Shown: positions 54,951-64,000 of the stretch, piece by piece
Position numbering within the stretch: the stretch's first letter is position 1
Layout of the letters: every line of letters begins with the position of its first letter
Assembly: GCA_934045905.1 (NCBI GenBank)
Contig: OW203769.1
Coordinates: 17,019,705 to 17,083,704 of the forward strand
DNA: 64,000 nucleotides
Direction: 5' to 3'
Source: Leuctra nigra
Taxonomy: Eukaryota > Arthropoda > Insecta > Plecoptera > Leuctridae
The notes under the pieces: model-generated
Seen by the model: the letters and a program-made list of their open reading frames with translations, nothing else
Databases searched by the model: none
What the model was told of the DNA's origin: nothing
Program-made: the position numbers and the translations under genes

Positions 54951-57900
54951 ATAAAACAAAATGCTCTAAATTCTTGAAATATTATGTTTTTGTCTTCTCC
55001 CTATTCTTCAATTAATGTTATCCATAATTGCGTTCACACGCTTTCTCTTAAATAACTTGTCTTAAGAATTAGATGAAGAACGCAAGCAGAACTAAGAAGA
55101 TCTAAATGTTGCAATTGGCCCGGAAGCAAGCTCGTCAGCTGAAATAAGCCAGGTACTCGAGATCGGTTTAGTTCTCGACACGGCCCTCTTGAAAGTGAGA
55201 AGAAGTAAACTTTCCTCTACATTGAAACCCCATCGAGTTGCTCACTCCAAGTTTTAATTGGCAGTGATTCCACAAGCAGCTTCGAGCAATCCATCTTCGC
55301 GGATCATCCAGAGAATATTCGCGTTAGTTGCGACTGAACTTGTTCGGAGTTGGTTGCAGATGTGCCACATCATTAGACCCGGATTTGTCTACTCCATTGT
55401 GTTGTGGGGGAAAATATTCCTGGCTTGAGATATTTCCGTCGTTTTCGGCAGTAGAGAGGCAATTGATGTGATGGTTCCCTACTAATATACTTTCGTAATA
55501 TACGTTTCGTTTTTTGCATTTCGTCGTCATAATTTTTCGTGCGGATAAGGATGGTTACAGAACTGTGCGACGTTAAAAACCACAAAAAACATAGACACAT
55601 TTAATGCCAAAATAATGCATTTAATGCATTTAATATTTGTATTTAAGAATAATCCCCAGATTTTTGCACGATTTATTTAACAATTTTATGTCGCGCAAAC
55701 TAAATTCTAGAAACAGGGCAACTGAGAGAATAGTTTACAAAGCGCAGAATGTCATCGAGCATATTTTTGAGATGCAAACACACGAATAGCAACTTTAAAA
55801 ACTAGTATAATTCAGCATAAACCCCAATATAATTAATTATGTAAAAACATTTTTTTGCATCTCTTCCACTCTGATGTTTCAAACTATGCGACCCAACTTT
55901 GGTAACATAATTAAATACGTTGAATAAAACAGTCACAAGAAGACACTTTTTATATTATATTACGTTTAATTCTCTTGGTTTTATGTTCACTCTTCGAATA
56001 CCTTAACTAAATAGAACTTATTTTTACGAGTATCATTATAAAACATTCAACTTACTTGTAAAGCGCGTACATAGTGGCTTTCTGCTTCAATTCCTTGGTT
56101 TTAGCATTCATAAAGGAGCATTAATTAACGCTTCTCAAAGACTGCTTTGCCTGATTCCTCATAACAAAAGTCGTCAAACTGGAATTGCTTTGAAATATTA
56201 AAAATGTTTTTCTTTACGACAACACCAGCTACGTATCCAGAACCCTTAAGTTGATAAAAACATTCACCGTCAGAACGTAAGTGCTCTCTTTGTCTTAATC
56301 TCTTTGGATTTAGTTAAAGCAAGACGGTATAATCCCCCATTCAAATACACGGCATTATTAATAACTTCCAGCGCGCCAACATCTACAAATAATAATTACC
56401 ACCGTGCAGACACTTGCTAGTGAGATCAGTGATGCCAACCGTAACCGCGAGAGCAGCGAGTAATTTGTCGAAAGCCGCATGAGTTTTACGTTGGCAACAG
56501 TGTCTACTCATAGTGGCGAAGCATTTTTTCAATGTTGTCGCAATTTCAGTTAAAATATTTTTAAGAAAATATGTTGCTTTTGTTTTATAAACATTGTGTT
56601 TATATTTTACTGATTTGTTTTTAAGATCGTTAGATGTTTTTATCGATTTATTTTGATTTTTGATATTTTAGATGTCAAAATATTGAACAGTTTCTTGAAA
56701 TTTCATCAGTTGATTAACACCATTTGACATTTGACATTTCTACATCTTTTTGGAAGAATCGAGTTTGTGTAGAAGTTCAAGCGAATTAACTGAATTTACT
56801 GAACTGAGTAAAATTTAATGAGGAAAGGAAATCAACTTACAAATCTATTTTTATTTCGTAATCAATAATGGTTATTAAATCGTTAATTCTCACAGTTAAT
56901 TTGAATCAAAATACTGAAAATCTAATCTCCAATCCGTTTTATCAGTCTTAGAGTTTTATTGACTTTCAAAAGTTGAAATCATTTTTAACAAAAAGTGTTT
57001 GTTCAATTCATTAATTTCATTCTTTAAATGCCAATTACAATTTCTAAGGAAAAGTTACCAATAAAAAATTAAAACGCCATCCTCCTTTAGTGGTGAGGTT
57101 TTCGTTTTCTCAAATATGATATCGAATTAACTGTTGTTACGCCACTCAAAATATGTTTAAATCCACACAAAATCTAATCTTCTGCGGTTTTGACGATTAG
57201 GGAAATTAATCTAGAACTTAAGCAAAGAGAGCTTTAGGGGACTTCAAAAGTTAAATTGTCAAAACGTCTTTATTCCGACGGTTAAATCGGAGGCGAGTTA
57301 AGCATTTTAATCCGAGTTAAGGCGATCAGATTCTCCATCTCTCTCGACAGAGAGTTTGAGAGGGAGTGGGGGGAGTGAGAAAGAGGGGGGGGAGTCTTTG
57401 AGACTAACCGGATAAATATTTGATTCGCTGCGATGTGGAAGAGGAAGTGCGAGTTTCAACAACATTATGTCAAGACAGCAACTCTCATGCAGCAGATAGA
57501 TCAAACACTTCAATATCATTCTCAAGGGGAGAGTACAATGTTACGTAGAAGGTTAACAAGCAGCTGACATCTATTAGGAGGTTTTCATACGTTGGCTCTG
57601 TTGGAAACAAAGTGTATCGTGTAAAATACTTCAGAGTCGGCTGAACCCGAAGGTAAACATTTTAGATAGTATTTCTACAATATCGCAATGATGCTTTTGA
57701 TTATGAAAAATGTGAAAACTAAATTAGTGTAGGTTACCTTTTAGCCGACCTCAACAATATAAACACCAACTTTTAAAGACAATATTTTGGCCAAACTAGT
57801 TTTAAATCTTAAATAAATAGATATTTCAGAATTTCCACAAGTTTGGGCACAAAATTGTCGTTAAAATTTGGTGTTTATATTCCTTATGTCGACTAAAAAT

Positions 57901-58207
57901 TTTTAGCTACACTAATTACTTTTTAGTGTACTAAACACTTTTTTTTTAGTTTTACTTTTAAGTGTTTTAGTGTTTTTAGTCTACTTTTAGTGTTTAGACA
58001 TCCCTAGTTACGAATCCTCAACCAACTTCACCTCCTATAATGGCGCATCAATGGAGTAGAGGTGTTGAGGCCGCAATAGGACTACCAGTCCTGTAACGCC
58101 ATAACAAAAAAATTACTTTTTAAATTTTTCGTTCCATTAAACTAAGTTTAACCGTGCAAAAGTTAAAGCGATATTTAGAAAATATTATCTCCAATGTTAA
58201 ACTTTTA
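54951..58207. other. No supported gene; repeat J copy 2 at 55440-55590
   Basis: AT-rich intron-like stretch. 55440-55590 is the diverged partner of 15510-15690. A purine-rich patch lies at 57355-57393. No splice-bounded coding segment recognised. Confidence 0.3.
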
Positions 58208-58565
58208 GCATTGACGTACACTGGGGGTGGGGACATGCGACTGGCCAGTCATCTGTCGTCGATGTCTAGTGACAAACGGAACCGCCCCGTTCTTACGTAC
58301 AGACCAAGGTCAAATTCTTCACTCGTCCGGCTGAGATCGTCTTACATTTGGAAAGATTGCACGGAAAGCTGACGCAGCACAACAATAAGCTTAATTTAGC
58401 CCTATGCTATAAATATGAAGGCATATTGTAGCATTGAACAAAATTAATAATAATGTCTTCATATTGCCAGAATCGTCGTTAGTAGTGCGGCCTCAGACAT
58501 CGGCGGAAGCATTCAGTGCTGCAGCTATAGCAGTCACGAGTCCCATACTGAGCGGTAGTCAATGC
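58208..58565 (+). repeat. Dispersed repeat H, copy 2
   Basis: Near-identical inverted partner of 42854-43210, about 15 kb away. Ends at GTAGTCAATGC. See copy 1 for the shared frame. Confidence 0.75.
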
Positions 58566-59954
58566 TTTTAGTATAAATACTCTTAAAATATTTACCATTT
58601 CTGCCACCAAATGTAGATTACATTATTTCTTTAAATCTTCTGGTACTTGCTTAGATCTATGAAACTTTCAAAGCAATTCAGTATTCTACCATGAGATAAT
58701 GAGGCAGGGTGAGATGTCGACACAGATTCAGAGTAATACACTATGTTCAGCTATTTTGCTAGACATGAACATTGGAGGTCGTAAAAGTCATCATTGTCAA
58801 CGCTTTTTCTCTAATTTACAACTAACTACCACAGAGAAGGTTTAATGAAAATATAAATTGGGAAAAAAGTCACAAGGAACTTATTTGGAGAGGAAAATGT
58901 AACCAAGCTGAAATAACTCAAATGACATCACCAATGAAACTCGAAATAGGCTAAACACAAGTCAAAACAACTGTTGCATATGCAATCTACCGAACAAAAA
59001 CGCTCCAATGAAAAGTATTTGTTTATTGGGCCCAAAAAGGAAAGGCTCTATTTCTGATCTCATCTTTCAACAACACAGTCATATTTTTATTACACTACTT
59101 TTAAGGTGAAAGTAGCACCTCTCTTGACCATGGTGGTATTAACGACAGCACATCATCTGGAAACCGTGGAAATAAAGTACAGTTTTGTAACTTTATCTTT
59201 GCGATATCTCTCTCAAGTAACACAACGTACTCTGTTCTTGAATGTGTTTTTTGTTTTGTTTTCACACGAGCAGATTTAGAAAAAACGACGATGTGTAACG
59301 CTCAATTCAAGTTTACTCCACTAAATAATGTGCAAACAGGAGTACATTTTGACCGCTGATAAGAGTTCAAAATTTAAGTACGGTTATTTAACGATTATTA
59401 TCGTATTTAACACTTTGAGGACGTACTAGAGGTCGATATATACGCCAGTGTGTAGCATTATTTAGTAAATAATTTGGTAATTAAAAAAAAATTTAGTATG
59501 AAGACAAAACTAAAAACACTTTAAAGAACCGAGCGCGTCTCGCTACCTTACCGAGGCCTCTTAAAAGCACCAATTTTCCACACTAAAATATACATTGCAA
59601 CACCAAAAGCCGCTCTAAAACTGAAAACGCCTATCAATCATGAGCTCCAATCCCCAATAATCCTATTAAATATGCTCAGGGCGTCAATGGAGTGTCAGAA
59701 TAATTCGAAATTAAACTCCGCGCGCCGGAGCGAGCGCGGGTAAATATTTGATGCGATGAAAGATGGCTGGCGTGAATCCGCCCGAAGGATAATTCTTTAG
59801 AGTGTGCTTGAACAACAATCTGTCCGCGTGGATTAGAGGCGCCATCCGTCAGGCGCCACCTCGCAGCCAGGTGACAACAGACTGCCTAGCGACGAGGCGG
59901 GGAGACAATCCCATGCGTTCGAAGACGAGATGCTGGAATATGTTGAAGACAATC
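58566..59954. other. No supported gene
   Basis: AT-rich, with a GC-rich patch at 59715-59930 (CGCGCGCCGGAGCGAGCGCG; GGCGCCATCCGTCAGGCGCC, the latter self-complementary around its centre). No supported coding frame. Confidence 0.3.
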
Positions 59955-60085
59955 TAGATGGGCTCATTATTATCTAGATTTATCTAGATAATTATTTTTT
60001 ATATATTATATTATCTAGATAATTAAATAATTGGTTATCTTTATCTTTATATAGATAAAAATATTGTTATCTATTGGCAGTTATC
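59955..60085. repeat. TTATCTAGATAA-rich block, left
   Basis: Five or more TCTAGAT or TCTAGATA palindromes in 130 bp. A similar block lies at 62121-62282, ending (minus strand) CAGTGTTGTGATTAGATAAT. The pair could be the subterminal regions of one transposon spanning about 2.3 kb, but the left terminus does not match, so this is tentative. Confidence 0.4.
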
Positions 60086-60233
60086 TAGATATAAAATATA
60101 AAATTCAAAATGCATTGTGTATAAACATGTGTAGAGGAAACCACATATATTATAAATACGTAATTTCACATATATATTATCAACAATTGTACTTCTAATA
60201 CTCGTAATAATTGACACTTTTATTGTAAACAAC

Positions 60234-60333
60234 ATCAGATGTCAGAAAGGTAAACAAAACACGGCCTCCTGGTAGATGTCAAACTTGCAAACTTCAGATT
60301 TCAGAAAAGTAAACAAAACACGGCCTCCTGTAG
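60234..60333. repeat. Tandem duplication, ~61-bp spacing
   Basis: GTAAACAAAACACGGCCTCC occurs twice (about 60249 and 60310), with CAGATGTCAGAAAG / CAGATTTCAGAAAA before it. Confidence 0.85.
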
Positions 60334-60711
60334 GCGTGAAACTAGAACAGCTGACTACTGTCAACATGACAATCTATCAGGAAGTTCAAACACTCATTAT
60401 AAATGGAAAAAGAGCATTGTTAAGTCTCAAATAGGTATAATAAATCATATTTAATTGTTATCTGTATTTTAAAAGTAACTTCAACCAAATCAAACAACAT
60501 TTAGTATTTTTATCCATGTAAAGAAAAGTATTGTACTTGGATCAAGCAGTTCCGGCCGCGGTCCATAAAAGAAAATATTTAACATGCAAAAGGATCACTT
60601 CCTGATCACACCTCGAGCTGGTAACATCTCCTCAAGATCTTTCAATAGTAGAATAATTATACCTAGATCAGTTCTAGGGATAATTCTTCTACCTTCCCAA
60701 ACAATGTTATT

Positions 60712-61473
60712 TGCTAAGTGCCGATAAACTTGTTTCCAACAGGCTAATTATTATGCGACGCTTAGTGCCAAACATAATCATTATTTCACACACTCCCATT
60801 AATAGACAGTCTAATTATTATACCTTGCTCAGTGCCGGGTCTAATCATTACTCCCCATGGTAAATCATTACTCCTGGATTAGTTCCATGTGTAATTATTA
60901 ACCTTTCCAAACAATATCATTTGCTAAGTGCCGATGATATTTGTTTCTTTCCAGAGCCAGGTTAATTATCATGTGACGCTTAGTGCCGAACCTGATCATT
61001 ATTCATTCCGATTCAAACCCTCAAAAGTCAGTCTAATTATTATACCTTGCTCAGTGCCGGGTCTAATCATTACTCCCCATGGTAAATCATTACTCCTGGA
61101 TTAGTTCCATGTGTAATTATTAACCTTTCCAAACAATATCATTTGCTAAGTGCCGATGATATTTGTTTCTTTCCGAGTCAGACTAATTATTATGCGACGC
61201 TCAGTGCCAAACATAATCATTATTTCCCTATCGTTTACCCAAGTCAATCATTATCTCTTGCTTAGTGCCGGATTTGATAATTACCGTCCGAACAATATTG
61301 CTTGCTAAGTGCCGGTAATCAGTTCACTCTATCTCTCCTCCAATCAAATCGGTGTCAATCAGGATATCCTCCTACCCACTCTCAATCTCTTTATATCTCA
61401 GACTAATCATCATTTCTTGCTAAGTGCCGGACTTGATCATTGTCTTCCGAATATGATTGCTTGCTTAGTGCCG
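60712..61473. repeat. Cluster of 12 GCTNAGTGCC motifs
   Basis: GCT(A/T/C)AGTGCC at 60712, 60760, 60827, 60923, 60978, 61049, 61145, 61199, 61260, 61304, 61419 and 61463. Most are followed by G and are flanked by TAATTATTA or TAATCATTA blocks. A segment of about 145 bp is duplicated (60808-60953 and 61032-61174). It is not a simple tandem array, since spacing alternates between about 45 and 115 bp. Function unknown. Confidence 0.85.
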
Positions 61474-61639
61474 GTAATACTGTTCCATATTATTTCCTCC
61501 CAGTCTCACCCAATATTCCATCCTATCTAACTAAAGTTCCGCTCAAGTGTGTGATCAATATCGTCATCCATCTCTGGATATAAAATCATTATACTATTCA
61601 ACTTCAAGTATCAAGTAAAGATACATATATTCATCCAAG

Positions 61640-61930
61640 TACAACATTTTAACAAATCGAGTGTCGATAAAGGGATTGTTTGAATCAAGTGACATCAAAT
61701 GTACCACGAATCGTGTCAATAAAACGCATCTTATTACTATTACGAACATTACCGCACGGTCTTATTACTGAAAGCTACCGGACGAACTCAACGCAAGTCC
61801 TGGCTTGACACAGTCACACTAGATGACTCACCAACGCCTTCAACGCCTTCAAGACTAAATTCAACAACTTTATTAGGTTAGAAATCCAATTAGCCATCTG
61901 CTAATTGGTTGGTGGCAGTAATCGCTATCC
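61640..61930 (+). mobile_element. Possible LTR 3' part and primer-site region
   Basis: AATAAA at about 61719, then unique sequence ending before TTGGTTGGTGGCAGTAATCG (61905-61924), which resembles post-LTR tracts elsewhere in the window. No second LTR and no gag/pol. Weak. Confidence 0.2.
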
Positions 61931-62120
61931 TAGGAAAGAACTATATCCTAGCAACGCCGAGAGCTCCGCTACACATGCACTTACCTCAAATTTCAGATGA
62001 TATGAAAAAGGAAAATCATCTCCGTTTAGTCGCATTAGTTGGCTTGTTTTTACGGTCATATTTTTTAAAAACTCGAATTCCGAATTTATTATCCGCAAAA
62101 AATAGGGATCAGTAGTATTT

Positions 62121-62282
62121 GGTAATTTTTTTTATCTATTATCTATAACAATTATCTACATAATATTTTTTTATCTTTATATATTATCTAGATGATTTCT
62201 TGGAAATTTATCTATTATTTTATCTAGATAAATTTTTGGCATGTTATCTTAATCTTTATCTAGATAAAAATAAAATTATCTA
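62121..62282. repeat. TTATCTAGATAA-rich block, right
   Basis: Partner of 59955-60085. Read on the minus strand it begins CAGTGTTGTGATTAGATAAT, a hAT-like terminus. Confidence 0.4.
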
Positions 62283-62287
62283 ATCAC

Positions 62288-62660
62288 AACACTGATCGTA
62301 TTGCATGCGAATTGATATGCGTATGCATGTTTCTGCTCTACAGACCTTGGAAAGAGCAGAAACGATATCTCTGTAAAATTTCAATGACTTTAGAAGTTAA
62401 CGACAGATTTGTATGAAAATTGACAAAGAGCATCTGACTGGATATCGGAAGGTCGTGGGTTCGAGTCCCACTCAAGGAAAATCTTTTCATATTGCAGTTG
62501 GTATTTATTAACATCCACTTATCTGAGGTTATCAGTAAAAACTATATTTCAAGCACCCAAAATGTTTGTCCCGATGACCACAAAATTCGAATGTTTGACG
62601 ACTCCGATTGTTTAAAATCACAAGAATCGCAAAACAATTAACAAAATATTATCTTCGACA
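62288..62660 (-). mobile_element. Helitron-like family A fragment, with tRNA-like insertion
   Basis: Body blocks ATTGCATGCGAATTGATATG, CAGACCTTGGAAAGAGCAG and GTCCCGATGACCA are in the minus orientation. The hairpin end is missing. About 120 bp of foreign sequence (62431-62553) interrupts it. Confidence 0.45.
62428..62473 (+). pseudogene. 3' half of a tRNA-like sequence
   Basis: A perfect T arm (GTGGG TTCGAGT CCCAC) with B box GGTTCGAGTCC, preceded by an anticodon arm that pairs (TCTGA / TCGGA, one G-T). The D arm and acceptor are missing apart from AGAGC. Probably a tRNA-derived SINE piece. Confidence 0.5.
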
Positions 62661-62813
62661 ATGTGCATATAATGTAAAATTATAATACCGTCTCTTAATT
62701 GTCAACAATTGATAACAATATGGGATTCAGTTTGATATTCTTACATATAGCCATGGTAACAGAAACCCAATTAATTGTGATTTGTATGAATCTCTTGTGC
62801 GAAAACAGTTGGA

Positions 62814-62822
62814 AGATATAAG
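62814..62822 (+). promoter_or_regulatory. Candidate TATA box
   Basis: GATATAAGG lies 31-39 bp upstream of the start codon at 62853. A TCATC initiator-like element about 25-30 bp downstream would give a 5' UTR of only about 10-15 nt. Inference from sequence only. Confidence 0.5.
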
Positions 62823-62852
62823 GAAATCGAAGCGTCAAATCATCGTAGAAAG

Positions 62853-63449
62853 ATGAATTTCTGCTCTCTGCTCGTTTGTCTCGTGACGTTCACGACGACC
62901 GACGGTAAATACCTGAACGACGTCCCCTTCCAAGCCATCTCGGCGCCCGTCGGGTCGTCGGACATGGCGGAATCCGACGCCAGGACGTCGATCGTCGACC
63001 AGTACATGAGCGAGGGTCGCTACTTCCCGATCGAGGCGGCGAACATGGGCGACACCGACGCCAGATCGGCGATCGACGGACATTATTTGAACGAAGATCG
63101 CTACCATCGCATTGCGGCGCCGATCAAAGCGTCAATCATGGCGGGAAACGACGCTCCGATGGACGGGAATTATGTGAATCAAGCTATGCCGTTGACGGTG
63201 AAGGCGGCCGAAGGTGACGGCCATTACGCGGGAAGCTACGCCGCCGCGGCGTCGGAAAGCGACGGCCATTACTCGAATGACGGCCGCTACATGGGGTCGC
63301 CGGCGGTGGTGGAGGCGTCGAACAGGGCCCTCAACGACGCTCGGGCGATAATGGACGCCATGCGTGGCGACGGCAACGTCGGCGTCAATGAGGCGTCGCA
63401 TGACGGCGTCGAGGGGTCGCCGCGTGAAAACAATATGGTTCGTGGATAG
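62853..63449 (+). CDS. Secreted DGxY-repeat protein (198 aa), possibly cuticle-type
   Basis: Complete intronless frame with GC-rich third positions in AT-rich surroundings. Residues 1-16 (MNFCSLLVCLVTFTTT) look like a signal peptide; cleavage before DGKY is likely. The mature protein has no cysteine and is built of degenerate units of about 15-32 residues that start D-(G/Q)-x-Y: residues 17, 49, 75, 104, 122 and 137. The first units add a second (G/D)RY about seven residues later and end near DA-R-(S/T). The C-terminal 45 residues lack the motif. The DGxY/DGRY pattern and signal peptide resemble low-complexity insect cuticle proteins, but there is no Rebers-Riddiford chitin-binding consensus, so a salivary or other secreted role is equally open. 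The start is chosen for the signal peptide and the TATA box just upstream. Antisense frames here are mirrors of its codon bias. Confidence 0.85.
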   Translation: MNFCSLLVCLVTFTTTDGKYLNDVPFQAISAPVGSSDMAESDARTSIVDQYMSEGRYFPIEAANMGDTDARSAIDGHYLNEDRYHRIAAPIKASIMAGNDAPMDGNYVNQAMPLTVKAAEGDGHYAGSYAAAASESDGHYSNDGRYMGSPAVVEASNRALNDARAIMDAMRGDGNVGVNEASHDGVEGSPRENNMVRG

Positions 63450-63653
63450 TTGCTTTTATTTGGTACATTTTGCTAGATGATAAATTCATTAACAGAGTGG
63501 TGAAAGACATTATTATTTTGTTTTGAACTATAAAGTTCATAAACCGGATTGTTTTCTCGTATTATTATATTATTTCGTGGGTTTTATTTCAAAGATTAAA
63601 ACATGGATATCATTTCAAGTCTATTACATAGAATTTAATTTAATTAAATAATT

Positions 63654-63730
63654 AATAAATTTTATTAAATTTTATTTTAATGTCGAATTTAATTCCTTTG
63701 CGGATATAGATAATAATAATAAATAATAAA
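63654..63730 (+). terminator. Polyadenylation signals
   Basis: AATAAA at 63654-63659, 63718-63723 and 63725-63730, about 205-280 bp after the stop of the secreted-protein gene, in AT-rich 3' UTR-like sequence. Confidence 0.5.
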
Positions 63731-64000
63731 GAAAACGTTATGGAATTCCCTCCATAAAATGACGCAGACTCTTGATATTATCATGATATCTACGTGGGTA
63801 ATTTTATAATTTCTCTTTCAACAAATACTTTACCATGGAAATACGATTGGTTTGGTTTGAAATGAACACAACATTCTGACACAAACACTTGTAAGAGTCT
63901 GTGACAATGTAGTGTAGGTAACGGAAACATAGCTCTTTCCTTCACTGCTCTCTGTGGTTCACACTCAAGTAGCTGATGTACGTTGGAACGAGGTGATTTC
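63731..64000. other. No gene seen
   Basis: Single-copy-looking sequence to the window end. Nothing recognised. Confidence 0.3.

Noticed and set aside
62835..63401. Two antisense frames (89-90 codons) opposite the secreted-protein gene
   Set aside because: Mirror frames caused by GC-rich third positions of the real gene; no signal peptide, promoter or conserved features.

Overview
This window is repeat-dominated animal DNA, most likely from an insect or other arthropod. The inference rests on AT-rich single-copy sequence, splice signals around a small GC-rich exon, an intronless secreted-protein gene with a TATA box and AATAAA signals, and a dense set of TTAA, hAT, Helitron-like and Penelope-like remnants. 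Species cannot be assigned from the sequence alone. There is no bacterial operon, no CRISPR array and no rRNA operon. A 200-base assembly gap lies at 32966-33165. Layout: 1-5274 is a nest of two Helitron-like families, called A and B here. 5616-7681 is a 16-unit, about 129-bp satellite. 8013-13203 holds well-bounded MITEs (a TTAA type, one hAT with a perfect 8-bp TSD, family C) and a tandem foldback array. 13574-14050 is a 17-bp minisatellite. 16380-20391 mixes Helitron pieces, a near-perfect 40-bp-arm hairpin, a tRNA-like head, and a TTAA element (D1) that carries a Penelope-like inverted repeat with two hammerhead-ribozyme-like cores. 22849-26280 is a 34-unit, 101-bp satellite in which every unit carries a YY1/Pho-type motif. 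26290-43543 is more Helitron A/B, hAT and TTAA material plus a 5S-derived fragment. 44447-45034 is a 33-bp minisatellite. 45035-49738 is mostly unassigned. 49739-51424 is a C element split cleanly by a B element. 53650-54870 holds two inverted-repeat elements. 60712-61473 is a cluster of an AGTGCCG motif. Genes: only two loci are supported as protein-coding. One is a 51-nt internal exon on the + strand (52139-52189) with consensus splice sites and GC-rich third positions; its parent gene is not recognised. The other is a complete intronless gene at 62853-63449 for a 198-residue secreted, cysteine-free, DGxY-repeat protein that may be cuticle-type. Everything else is best read as intronic or intergenic repeat sequence. 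How it works together: the elements supply their own evidence. B3 sits in C3, B1 in A1, a hAT MITE in A12 and a Penelope-like unit in D1, and sister copies give the empty sites. Families A and B both insert between A and T without target duplication, as Helitrons do. A combines a CTAG 3' end and hairpin with a subterminal inverted repeat of its 5' end. B carries an unusually long foldback at its 5' end. These two families and the ribozyme-bearing inverted repeat are the least routine content.
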